The notes: a model not told the origin generated them from the sequence alone. A stretch of 6,641 nt of DNA from Candidatus Enterousia merdequi (GCA_018065345.1 JAGHTM010000012.1:1-6641); one strand, 5' to 3'. Shown: positions 1 through 6,566, numbered from the stretch's first letter. Numbers and translations are program-made.

Positions 1-978
1 CCAGACGAAGCAGAAAGATATTTACGCGAAATTCGTGAAATCGCACGTGCTCTTGGTGTTTCCAAGGCAAACATGGAAGAAGGTTCTATGCGTGCAGACG
101 TTAATGTTTCTGTTCGTCCTGTTGGTTCTAAAACATTTGGAACACGTACAGAAACAAAAAACATGGTTTCTTTCAAATTTATTAAAACAGCTATTGAATA
201 TGAAGCACGTCGCCAAGTTGAAATTCTTGAAAATGGTGGAACAGTATCACAAGATACTATGCGTTATTCACAAAGCGATGGAACAACATCTGTATTGCGT
301 AGCAAAGAAGATGCACTGGATTATCGTTATTTCCCAGATCCAGATTTATTAGAATTAGAAATAACCGATGAAGAAATTGAACGTATTCGTAAAACAATGC
401 CTGAATTACCTGCTGCTACACGCGCAAGATATATCAATGAATTTGGCTTAAACGAATATGATGCATCACGTTTAACAGAAACAACAGATATTTCTAAATG
501 GTATGATTCTGCTGTGTCCGGCAAAAAAGAACGTGCAAAACCAGTTGCGAATTGGTTGATTTCTGAATTGTTTGCACACCCAGAAAATATAGATATTACA
601 AATACTATTAAAGAAAACGAAGATCCTGATGCGCCACGTATTATAACCCCTGAAAACATTGCAGAATTGGTTGATATGATTGCATCAAATGAAATCAATG
701 GAAAACAAGCCAAAGAAATATTTATAAAAATGTTGGACGGCGAACGTGGAACTATCCATGAAATTGCTGAAAAATATGGAATGAAACAAATCACTGACAC
801 TTCTGCAATCGAATCGGCTGTAGATGAAGTTATCAAAAACAACCCATCCCAAGTTGAACAATATAAATCTGGTAAAGTTGGCCTTCTTGGTTTCTTTGTT
901 GGTAATGTTATGAAGGCAACACATGGTCAAGCAAACCCAGCAATGGTTAGTGATTTATTAAAACAAAAACTTAATTAA
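1..978 (+). CDS. gatB: Asp/Glu-tRNA(Asn/Gln) amidotransferase subunit B, 3' part (5' end outside window)
   Basis: GatB is the tRNA-binding and kinase-like subunit of GatCAB, the cytoplasmic complex that converts Glu-tRNA(Gln) or Asp-tRNA(Asn) to the amide form using ammonia from GatA. The frame is open from base 1, so 325 codons are visible. The family is usually about 470 to 490 residues, so roughly the first 150 are missing, and the ATG at 73 is internal. Visible signatures are MEEGSMRADVNVSVRP, the AIEYEARRQVEILENGG stretch, and SKEDALDYRYFPDPDL. These are followed by the helical linker (ELPAATRARYINEFGL) and a YqeY-like tail ending GLLGFFVGNVMKATHGQANP. The Ala in MRADVN, where many homologues have Cys, resembles alphaproteobacterial GatB. 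The gene is followed 24 bp later by a basic unknown protein and then miaB on the same strand. gatC and gatA would be expected upstream, outside the window. Identity is very secure. Confidence 0.97.
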   Translation, partial: PDEAERYLREIREIARALGVSKANMEEGSMRADVNVSVRPVGSKTFGTRTETKNMVSFKFIKTAIEYEARRQVEILENGGTVSQDTMRYSQSDGTTSVLRSKEDALDYRYFPDPDLLELEITDEEIERIRKTMPELPAATRARYINEFGLNEYDASRLTETTDISKWYDSAVSGKKERAKPVANWLISELFAHPENIDITNTIKENEDPDAPRIITPENIAELVDMIASNEINGKQAKEIFIKMLDGERGTIHEIAEKYGMKQITDTSAIESAVDEVIKNNPSQVEQYKSGKVGLLGFFVGNVMKATHGQANPAMVSDLLKQKLN

Positions 979-1002
979 AATAAAGAAGTAAAGGTATATT
1001 AA

Positions 1003-1425
1003 ATGAAAGTATTAACAATAATAAATAACAACAGAATCACAGGTGTTACATATGGTATGGTAGAAACAAACCAACCTCAAACTACTATTAAATATAAAAA
1101 ATATAAAGATATACACACCGCAAAGAAAACAAAATATACAAAAAGAAAAGATTTTAATATTCGTGCAAATACAGAACAAACAAAACATTTGACAAACACA
1201 AACGATTTAACAGTTACATTACCTGTTGTCATTGAATTAGAACCTTTTTATGTGTTTGACAGTTTTGTTGTAAAACATTTTCGTAAAATGCGCGACAAAC
1301 AACATACAAAAATGTTGAAAAACAAACGCGCCAAGAAAGCCTTGTTACAAGCAAATACTTTCTATAAAACAAGAAAAAATCTGGACGCTATATTTGAAGC
1401 AATTGCTAAAGAAAAAGTAAAATAA
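1003..1425 (+). CDS. Unrecognised 140-residue, strongly basic protein between gatB and miaB
   Basis: I do not recognise this family. The ATG at 1003 has a plausible Shine-Dalgarno (AAAGG at 990-994, 8 nt spacing), and the stop lies 1 nt before the miaB ATG, so it is probably a real, co-transcribed gene. The product has about 24 Lys and 7 Arg against about 12 acidic residues, and no Cys or Trp. It has no signal peptide or clear membrane helix. The N-terminal third is rich in Thr, Asn, Lys and Tyr and looks poorly ordered. A short hydrophobic stretch (LTVTLPVVIELEPFYVFDSF, about residues 68-87) leads into a Lys/Arg-rich, probably helical C-terminus (HFRKMRDKQHTKMLKNKRAK onward). The charge and the neighbours suggest binding to RNA, the ribosome or DNA, but this is inference from composition and context only. 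It could also be a lineage-restricted orphan of other function. Confidence 0.78.
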   Translation: MKVLTIINNNRITGVTYGMVETNQPQTTIKYKKYKDIHTAKKTKYTKRKDFNIRANTEQTKHLTNTNDLTVTLPVVIELEPFYVFDSFVVKHFRKMRDKQHTKMLKNKRAKKALLQANTFYKTRKNLDAIFEAIAKEKVK

Positions 1426-1426
1426 A

Positions 1427-2731
1427 ATGCAGAAATTTTTCATACAAACTTTTGGTTGTCAAATGAATGTGTATGACGGACAAAGAATTGCCGCCATGCT
1501 TGAAAAACATGGTTTATCACAAACAAATGATGTCAGTGACGCAGATATAATCATATTAAACACTTGTTCTGTTCGTGAAAAGGCAACCAACAAAGTTTAT
1601 TCTGCTTTGGGTCGTATCAGACGCGCAAAGAAAGCATCTGCTATCTTTGGTATCGTCGGATGCGTTGCTCGTGAATCTGGTTCAGATGCATTTAAGCGCA
1701 TACCAGAATTGAATTTTGTTTTAGGCCCACAAAGTTATCACAAATTACCAGACATACTTAAAAACCCAGATACAAAATTATTAAACATTGATTTAGGTGG
1801 ACTTGAAAAATTTGATGAATTACCACAAATGACAAAAACACCAACTGTTGCTTATATTCCTGTTCAAGAAGGATGTAATCACTGTTGTACATATTGTATT
1901 GTTCCATATACTCGTGGTCGTGAATTGTCACGTCCATTTAATGATGTTATCAAAGACACAATAAATGCCGCAAAAACCGGTGCTATTGAAATATGTTTTT
2001 TGGGACAAAATGTAAATGGATATAAATATACAGATGAAAATGGAAAGTTATATCGATTATCTGATTTAATCAAAGAAGCAGCAAAACTCCCAGAAATACA
2101 ACGTATACGTTTTACATCAAGTTATCCAACAGAAATGACAGATGATTTAATTGAAATGTTTGGTATTGAAGATAAATTATTACCTTTCTTGAATATGCCC
2201 ATTCAAAGTGGTTCACCGCGCATATTAAAAAAGATGAACAGACCCGATGATATTGAAAACTATAAAAACATAGTGAAAAAATTAAAATCTGTTCGTCCAG
2301 ACATTCAAATATCTTCTGATTTTATTGTTGGTTTTCCAGATGAAACAGATGAAGATTTTGAACAAACATTAAATGTAGCACGCGAAATAAAATATATAAA
2401 TTCTTATTCTTTTAAGTATTCTCCACGTCCTCATACTGCTGCTGCTATAATGCCGAATCAAATAAGTGAACAAATAAAATCTGTTCGTCTTCAAAAATTA
2501 GATTCGCAATTAAATGAAAATCAACGTGAATTTAATATGTCTTGTATCGGCAAAGAAATGTTATGTTTACTTGAAGGCGATGATAAGACAGGAAGACACC
2601 TTGTATTCAGAACGCCTTATATGCAACAATGTATTATTGAAAAACCAGATTATGAAATTTCACCATTACAAAAAATAAAAATTACTGATGCAAATAAAGC
2701 GTCCCTTCGTGGTGAAATAAAATTAAAATAA
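1427..2731 (+). CDS. miaB: tRNA-2-methylthio-N6-dimethylallyladenosine synthase MiaB
   Basis: This is a radical-SAM methylthiotransferase that converts i6A37 to ms2i6A37 in tRNAs reading UNN codons. The 434 residues fit the family (about 440 to 475). The N-terminal UPF0004 domain carries the three auxiliary-cluster cysteines: C11 (TFGCQMN), C47 (NTCSVREKA) and C79 (IVGCVA). The radical-SAM CX3CX2C motif is C150, C154 and C157, with an extra C153 inside it, followed by IVPYTRGRE. FLGQNVNGY and SFKYSPRPHTAAA favour MiaB over RimO or MtaB. The last 65 or so residues form the TRAM domain, including FRTPYMQQ. The usual HxPxQSG motif appears as NMPIQSGS, with His replaced by Asn. The start lies 1 nt after the preceding stop with only a weak purine-rich upstream region, suggesting translational coupling. 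The last 9 nt overlap the end of the convergent autotransporter-like gene. Confidence 0.96.
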   Translation: MQKFFIQTFGCQMNVYDGQRIAAMLEKHGLSQTNDVSDADIIILNTCSVREKATNKVYSALGRIRRAKKASAIFGIVGCVARESGSDAFKRIPELNFVLGPQSYHKLPDILKNPDTKLLNIDLGGLEKFDELPQMTKTPTVAYIPVQEGCNHCCTYCIVPYTRGRELSRPFNDVIKDTINAAKTGAIEICFLGQNVNGYKYTDENGKLYRLSDLIKEAAKLPEIQRIRFTSSYPTEMTDDLIEMFGIEDKLLPFLNMPIQSGSPRILKKMNRPDDIENYKNIVKKLKSVRPDIQISSDFIVGFPDETDEDFEQTLNVAREIKYINSYSFKYSPRPHTAAAIMPNQISEQIKSVRLQKLDSQLNENQREFNMSCIGKEMLCLLEGDDKTGRHLVFRTPYMQQCIIEKPDYEISPLQKIKITDANKASLRGEIKLK

Positions 2732-4246
2732 TATCTGGGCATTCAAAGATAATTTATAATAACTGTCAAAATCGTTTTTGAATAATTCTGCACCAATAGA
2801 AGCCCCTGCTCCATCCGTGACAGATACAAATCCAATTTTAATATCAGCAAACATATTTCCTGTTTGTGTTACAGATGCAGCCGCAGAATATTCATACTTT
2901 ATACCATCTGTGATAAAATTATACTTTATCTTACCACCAGCATTTATATATAAATCTCTATCTAAAACATCAGCAACATCATATCTTTGATATTCCCCAC
3001 CAACAAACGGAGATACTATTAAATCAGTTACAACATTAAAATCATACCCAATAGAAACTTTACCATATTCCGAATTTCCAAAAGGATCTTTTTTCATCGT
3101 TTTATTTGATTCAATATAATCTGCAGAATATTTTGTTAACATAAAACCAGCATTTCCAGCAATCCATAAATTATCAATTTTTTGTTTTGCTTTGATATTT
3201 ATCCCATACGAATTTCCAGAAAAATCATTTAAATTATCTTCGTATGAAAAACTGTTAAAATTAAAACCAAAATTCAAATACAAATCTTTATAATTATAAG
3301 CTGCATATAAATTTCCACCAAAATCTTTAATTGTATCTGAAAACACATAAAAAGGGTTTAATCCAACACCATTATCTTCAACAATATCTTCATTTATTTC
3401 AAAATTCGTTATCATTTTAATTGGGCGCAACAAAATACCGTGATTATATCTATAAGAATGATTTTTTATATTGTTAAATTCAGAATCATCTTTTGATTTA
3501 TCCAAAGCGTCGATTAATTTATCGTCATGATTTTCTTGCCTTATCTGTTCTAAAACATCATCATCTTTTTTATTTTTCTCACTTTTATTAACAAGGTTAT
3601 AATCTGTTACCCGTTCAGTACTTATATGTATATTACCTTTTTTATTTTCTTCTAAAACAGCATACATATTATCAATAGGTTCAACATCAACAGATAAGTT
3701 GCTTTTACCAGATATCACGTTATCAAAATCTATGTCCAAATTATCAGAATCTATATTTTTTATTTTTATCTTGAACATATCTTCTAATATAATGTTCTGT
3801 TTCCAATTTTGTAAATCTTCCACATTATTAACAATAATAGACGAATTATTAAATGTAATACTGTTTGCGTTTATATCTTTGATTTTATCAAAATCAATAT
3901 TTTGAACTCCTTCTATGATCACATCATATTTATTACCAATAACATTTATTCTGGTTATTTCATCTTCTGAAGTAATTCTTTGCTCCACAGCACCTATACC
4001 TGGTACAATTTCAGCCCCAGACATATCCCCTTTATTATAAACAATTAAATTTTCCCCATTAGTATTTATTGTTCCGCTAATACATCCACTATTGTATAAA
4101 TATGTTATACCATTATCTTTTGTTGTAATATTTCCAGATATCGTTGTACCTTCTTTGACAATAATTTTATAATCTTCAAATACCATATCAGCAAAAACAT
4201 TTGTGATACAAAATAATGACACTAATGAAATCAGGTATTTTTTCAT
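2723..4246 (-). CDS. Autotransporter-like outer-membrane protein with short beta-solenoid-like N-terminus and C-terminal barrel
   Basis: The 507-residue product appears to be an exported outer-membrane protein. A signal peptide covers about residues 1-19 (MKKYLISLVSLFCITNVFA, cut before D20). Residues about 37-75 hold two similar units of 19 to 20 residues beginning SGNI and SGTI, with a third SGAE start. This pattern resembles autotransporter beta-solenoid passengers. Residues about 95-215 are Asn/Asp/Ile-rich beta-type sequence. A charged, probably helical linker follows (about 221-262, with KSEKNKKDDD and DDKLIDALDKSKDD). From about 265 to the end, alternating aromatic and hydrophobic strands finish LSLNAQILF, with the terminal Phe typical of BAM substrates. 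The passenger is very short for a classical autotransporter, so a general surface barrel protein is possible. No Shine-Dalgarno precedes the ATG. The gene is visibly more AT-rich than gatB. The partner or ligand is unknown. Confidence 0.85.
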   Translation of the reverse strand: MKKYLISLVSLFCITNVFADMVFEDYKIIVKEGTTISGNITTKDNGITYLYNSGCISGTINTNGENLIVYNKGDMSGAEIVPGIGAVEQRITSEDEITRINVIGNKYDVIIEGVQNIDFDKIKDINANSITFNNSSIIVNNVEDLQNWKQNIILEDMFKIKIKNIDSDNLDIDFDNVISGKSNLSVDVEPIDNMYAVLEENKKGNIHISTERVTDYNLVNKSEKNKKDDDVLEQIRQENHDDKLIDALDKSKDDSEFNNIKNHSYRYNHGILLRPIKMITNFEINEDIVEDNGVGLNPFYVFSDTIKDFGGNLYAAYNYKDLYLNFGFNFNSFSYEDNLNDFSGNSYGINIKAKQKIDNLWIAGNAGFMLTKYSADYIESNKTMKKDPFGNSEYGKVSIGYDFNVVTDLIVSPFVGGEYQRYDVADVLDRDLYINAGGKIKYNFITDGIKYEYSAAASVTQTGNMFADIKIGFVSVTDGAGASIGAELFKNDFDSYYKLSLNAQILF

Positions 4247-4255
4247 AACATTGTT

Positions 4256-4285
4256 ATATTAGCATATTGACATTTTCTAATACAA
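4256..4285 (-). promoter_or_regulatory. Possible extended -10 promoter for the autotransporter-like gene
   Basis: On the minus strand, TTGTAT (4280-4285) is followed after 18 bp by TAATAT (4256-4261). TGC lies directly upstream of the TAATAT, giving a TGn extended -10. The -10 ends 9 nt before the ATG, so transcription would begin only about 3 or 4 nt upstream of the start codon. The region lies just past the terminator of the upstream barrel gene, where a new promoter is expected. This is a by-eye match in AT-rich DNA. Confidence 0.4.
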
Positions 4286-4300
4286 CAACAAAAAACGCAT

Positions 4301-4329
4301 AAAAAAATCCCGTATAAAACGGGATTTTT
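4301..4329 (-). terminator. Rho-independent terminator of the 204-residue barrel gene
   Basis: An 11-bp stem (4303-4313 with 4319-4329; core TCCCGT/ACGGGA) closes a 5-nt loop. Read on the minus strand it ends in seven Us, beginning 20 nt after the stop codon of the outer-membrane barrel gene. The flanking A and T runs also pair, so it could work in both directions, but no + strand gene ends here. Confidence 0.88.
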
Positions 4330-4349
4330 GAAAGCGAAAAGAATAGAAA

Positions 4350-4964
4350 TTAAAACATATAACGGATACCGATATCACCACCGAAATTATGCATTCCAGA
4401 AGCAACATCAATATAGTTATAACGTGCTGCAACGTCAACTGTATAACAGCCAAAAGGCATTGCTAACCCCAAAGTTGCCATTCCAGAAAATTTTGTATCA
4501 TCGCTTTTACTGGACACACCTTCTGCACTTGCTTTTGTATCAATAAATGCCAAACCAGCACCGATACCAACAAAAGGTTTAATATACTTATAGTCACCTA
4601 AATCCATATAGAAATTACCCATCAATTCAATATTTTCTGAAGTAACTTCAGCATTTTTTATAGAACCAAAATCTTTTGTTTCTTTACCCTTTGTGAAAAA
4701 AGAACCTTCGATTTCAATACGAGATTTTTCATAAATGGACAAACCAAGTGCTGCACGAGCTTGATATAAATCTTGAGAAACACTTTCTTTTGTACCATTC
4801 AATTTGTAATTCAAATTACCGTATGTTGCACCACCACGGACTGCAACGTATGGCAAAATGTCCCAACCCATAAAATCAGTTGTTTGTTGTTGATATGTAT
4901 GACCACCTGCGAAAGCTGGTGTTGCTAATAAAACTGCCATTGAACCGGCAATAAGTTTTTTCAT
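4350..4964 (-). CDS. Small outer-membrane beta-barrel protein (OmpA/opacity-like porin family)
   Basis: The 204-residue product is a secreted outer-membrane barrel. A signal peptide MKKLIAGSMAVLLATPAFA is cut before GG. About 180 residues follow with alternating hydrophobic strands and polar loops, the size of an 8-stranded barrel of the OmpA/Opa/OmpW-like superfamily. Typical pieces are PYVAVRGGATYGNLNYKL, YKYIKPFVGIGAGLAFIDTK and the closing GGDIGIRYMF, whose C-terminal Phe is the assembly signal. Starting at 4964 rather than at the in-frame ATG at 5000 is decided by a strong AAGGAG 6 nt upstream and by the signal peptide beginning there. There is no OmpA peptidoglycan-binding domain. The gene has its own terminator and probably its own promoter, and its base composition is higher in GC than the adjacent autotransporter-like gene, consistent with good expression. 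The precise role (structural, adhesin or porin) cannot be read from the sequence. Confidence 0.9.
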   Translation of the reverse strand: MKKLIAGSMAVLLATPAFAGGHTYQQQTTDFMGWDILPYVAVRGGATYGNLNYKLNGTKESVSQDLYQARAALGLSIYEKSRIEIEGSFFTKGKETKDFGSIKNAEVTSENIELMGNFYMDLGDYKYIKPFVGIGAGLAFIDTKASAEGVSSKSDDTKFSGMATLGLAMPFGCYTVDVAARYNYIDVASGMHNFGGDIGIRYMF

Positions 4965-4970
4965 AATTTG

Positions 4971-4976
4971 CTCCTT
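4971..4976 (-). promoter_or_regulatory. Strong Shine-Dalgarno AAGGAG deciding the barrel protein start
   Basis: AAGGAG on the minus strand lies 6 nt before the ATG at 4964. It is the best ribosome binding site in the window, and it selects this start over an in-frame ATG 12 codons upstream. Confidence 0.9.
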
Positions 4977-5028
4977 TTTGTTGCTGATTGATTTCAACAC
5001 TTAGTATTCTATCAAACAAGAAGCAATA

Positions 5029-5056
5029 TTTATATAGGTATGAATCCATAGGACAA
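5029..5056 (-). promoter_or_regulatory. Possible sigma-70-type promoter for the barrel gene
   Basis: The minus strand carries TTGTCC (5051-5056), a 16-bp spacer and TATAAA (5029-5034). This predicts a leader of roughly 55 to 60 nt before the barrel ATG. It falls in the 130-bp gap between tcdA and the barrel gene, where I see no terminator hairpin for tcdA. Other -10-like hexamers, such as TAGAAT nearer the gene, cannot be excluded. Confidence 0.35.
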
Positions 5057-5094
5057 AAGTCACAACCCTTTAAAAACAGCCGTATACAGAATAT

Positions 5095-5769
5095 TTATAT
5101 AACAAGTTTTTTGATAACAAAATCTGATAACATTAAGCCAAATGTTCCTGTCACAGTTATCACTGAGCCAAATTCATGACCACCATTTGTCTGTTGTATT
5201 GCGGTTTCTGTTGAATAAACCACTGGGAAATCTTTCATTTTCAAATCACGTACCATGTGACGTATTTTAGAAGCCAATGGACAAACAGAAGTTTTTGATA
5301 TTTTTGCAATCTGTATTTTTGTGACATCTGTTTTACGTGCAGCCCCCATACTTGATATAAAGGGAACACCGCTATCAAAACACCATTTATAAAGTGCAAT
5401 TTTAGATTTAACAGTATCTATAGCATCTATTACATAATCAGGTTTAATATCCAGCGCACTAGTTTCATCAAAAAACATATTAAATATATCTACTTTGATT
5501 TCTGGATTTATATCTAAAATTCTTTGTTTAGCAACTTCAACCTTTGGTTTACCAATAGTCGATGACAAAGCAAATAATTGACGATTTATATTAGATTCTT
5601 CTATATTATCAAAATCAATCAATATAATATGCCCTATACCACTGCGTGCCAACGCTTCTATCGCAAAAGAACCAACAGCCCCGCATCCAACAACCATAAC
5701 AGAAGATTTTTGTAATTTTTTAACGGCTTCTTCTCCAAGCAGTAATCTAATACGATTTAACCTATCCAT
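5095..5769 (-). CDS. tcdA: tRNA threonylcarbamoyladenosine dehydratase TcdA (CsdL/YgdL, ThiF/E1-like)
   Basis: TcdA is an ATP-dependent enzyme that cyclises t6A37 of ANN-decoding tRNAs to ct6A in the cytoplasm. The 224 residues form a ThiF/E1-like Rossmann domain. The nucleotide-binding loop is VVGCGAVGS (G28, G30, G33), the acidic strand is IDFDNIEESNINRQ (about 51-64), and DAID (115-118) follows. The family-typical SSMGAARKTDVTKIQIAKI lies near 139-157 and VVYSTETA near 183-190. It is shorter than E. coli TcdA (268 residues), mainly because the insertion after the YSTE segment is missing, a shorter form seen in other bacteria. The ATG overlaps the end of the TatD-family gene by 8 nt. An AAAGGA at 5779-5784, inside that gene, is the likely ribosome site, so translation is probably coupled. 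Other ThiF/HesA-family roles are possible but fit less well. Confidence 0.92.
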   Translation of the reverse strand: MDRLNRIRLLLGEEAVKKLQKSSVMVVGCGAVGSFAIEALARSGIGHIILIDFDNIEESNINRQLFALSSTIGKPKVEVAKQRILDINPEIKVDIFNMFFDETSALDIKPDYVIDAIDTVKSKIALYKWCFDSGVPFISSMGAARKTDVTKIQIAKISKTSVCPLASKIRHMVRDLKMKDFPVVYSTETAIQQTNGGHEFGSVITVTGTFGLMLSDFVIKKLVI

Positions 5770-6439
5770 TTTTCAAAATCCTTTGCGTATTATTGTAAAT
5801 AATATCACCAATATTTTCATTATGTTTTATATTTTCAATTTTCTTGATGACATCAAATAATATAACATCTTTTTTTCCATCTGATTCAACCATGATTTTA
5901 TCATCTGGTATTTGTTTTATGTATTCAGGTTTATTTATATTATTAAAAGAAAACATAACATTATAATTATTTAATAAAAAATCTAAAATTTCAGTACTTC
6001 CGTGGAAATCATGAACTACTAATATTGGTAAATCTGATTTCTTATATTGTTTTAATATATTCAAAACCTTATCCCAAGCACCAACACAATGCAAAAACAC
6101 AACCCGATGTAATTTCACAGCAACCTTTAATTGTTTTTCAAAAACATTTATTTGTTTATCAAGATACGGCTTGTATTTATCAAGACCAATTTCACCAACC
6201 ATATAAGAATCGTTATCTAACAACAATTCTTCTAATCTTTCATCAAATTCAGGTTTAACACTATCAACATACCAAGGATGAATTCCAAACGCACCATAAA
6301 CAGCATTATCATTTTTAATAATATTTACTAAATCAATCCATTGTGATTCATCTGTTGTGCAACAAATAGATTCAAATACATCATCTTGATGTTTGTGCGA
6401 AATATAATCAATATGAGTATGAGCATCTATTATTTTCAT
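5762..6439 (-). CDS. TatD-family metal-dependent hydrolase (putative DNase)
   Basis: The product is a TIM-barrel metallohydrolase of the TatD family, whose members act as 3'-5' exonucleases or deoxyribonucleases. With the start at 6439 the protein has 225 residues, shorter than the usual 255 to 265. The metal-ligand set is visible: H7 and H9 (DAHTHID), E83 (VGEIGLDKY), H117 (VFLHCVGAWDKVL), H143 (VVHDFHGS) and D187 (VESD). The GIHPWY, GLDK and LHCVGAWD wording resembles the short TatD-like subgroup common in Bacteroidota rather than E. coli TatD, from memory of those families. An ATG at 6490 in the same frame would add 17 hydrophobic residues. I prefer 6439 because family members begin a few residues before HxH, although neither start has a good Shine-Dalgarno. 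It overlaps tcdA by 8 nt. The substrate is not readable, and a nucleic-acid role is inferred from the family. Confidence 0.9.
   Translation of the reverse strand: MKIIDAHTHIDYISHKHQDDVFESICCTTDESQWIDLVNIIKNDNAVYGAFGIHPWYVDSVKPEFDERLEELLLDNDSYMVGEIGLDKYKPYLDKQINVFEKQLKVAVKLHRVVFLHCVGAWDKVLNILKQYKKSDLPILVVHDFHGSTEILDFLLNNYNVMFSFNNINKPEYIKQIPDDKIMVESDGKKDVILFDVIKKIENIKHNENIGDIIYNNTQRILKNG
5779..5784 (-). promoter_or_regulatory. Ribosome binding site of tcdA, inside the TatD-family gene
   Basis: AAAGGA on the minus strand lies 9 nt before the tcdA ATG and within the last codons of the upstream gene. Together with the 8-nt overlap of the two reading frames this supports coupled translation. Confidence 0.6.
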
Positions 6440-6447
6440 CAAATGAT

Positions 6448-6475
6448 ATTTAATCACAAAAAAACATATTTTCAA
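6448..6475 (-). promoter_or_regulatory. Possible promoter for the tatD-like/tcdA operon
   Basis: The minus strand has TTGAAA (6470-6475), a 16-bp spacer and TTAAAT (6448-6453). The -10 ends 8 nt before the ATG at 6439, so the transcript would carry almost no leader, in keeping with the missing Shine-Dalgarno. The match is moderate and the DNA is very AT-rich. Confidence 0.35.
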
Positions 6476-6489
6476 GATATTGTCGAACA

Positions 6490-6505
6490 TGCAACTTTCG
6501 TTGCA
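6490..6505 (-). repeat. Inverted repeat with GAAA loop upstream of the TatD-family gene
   Basis: TGCAAC and GTTGCA form a perfect 6-bp stem around GAAA, a GNRA-type tetraloop if transcribed on the minus strand. A second pair, TGTCG/CGACA (6528-6532 with 6481-6485), encloses it. It lies between the tRNA-Lys terminator and the TatD-family start, upstream of the suggested promoter, so it could be an operator-like palindrome or part of a leader RNA. Confidence 0.45.
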
Positions 6506-6532
6506 AAGGCTTCTCGTCCTTACTGTGCGACA

Positions 6533-6566
6533 AAAATAGAACCGCCCAAACGGGCGGTTTTATTTT
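6533..6566 (-). terminator. Rho-independent terminator of tRNA-Lys
   Basis: A GC-rich perfect 8-bp stem (AACCGCCC at 6540-6547 with GGGCGGTT at 6552-6559) closes a 4-nt loop. It is flanked by A/T runs that extend the pairing. On the minus strand it begins a few bases after the tRNA CCA end and is followed by CTATTTTT. The symmetric flanks would also allow termination of + strand transcripts. Confidence 0.9.

Noticed and set aside
327..842. 171-codon open frame on the minus strand inside gatB
   Set aside because: It lies fully opposite the well-conserved gatB frame and shows no recognisable domain, so it is a shadow frame.
2778..2990. Plus-strand 70-codon frame opposite the autotransporter-like barrel
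   Set aside because: It is antisense to a barrel with a clear C-terminal signature and has no ribosome site, so it is a shadow frame.
4243..4251. Tiny upstream frame ATG-TTA-TGA whose stop overlaps the autotransporter-like start
   Set aside because: Two codons in AT-rich DNA without a ribosome site are expected by chance. If the near-leaderless start is right, it would be only partly transcribed.
4965..5000. In-frame upstream ATG at 5000 giving a 216-residue barrel protein
   Set aside because: The extra 12 residues would precede a complete signal peptide, and the strong AAGGAG at 4971-4976 would then lie inside the coding region instead of before the start.
6440..6490. Upstream ATG at 6490 for the TatD-family protein
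   Set aside because: It adds 17 mostly hydrophobic residues before the DAHTHID motif, which is normally near the N-terminus, and has no convincing ribosome site.
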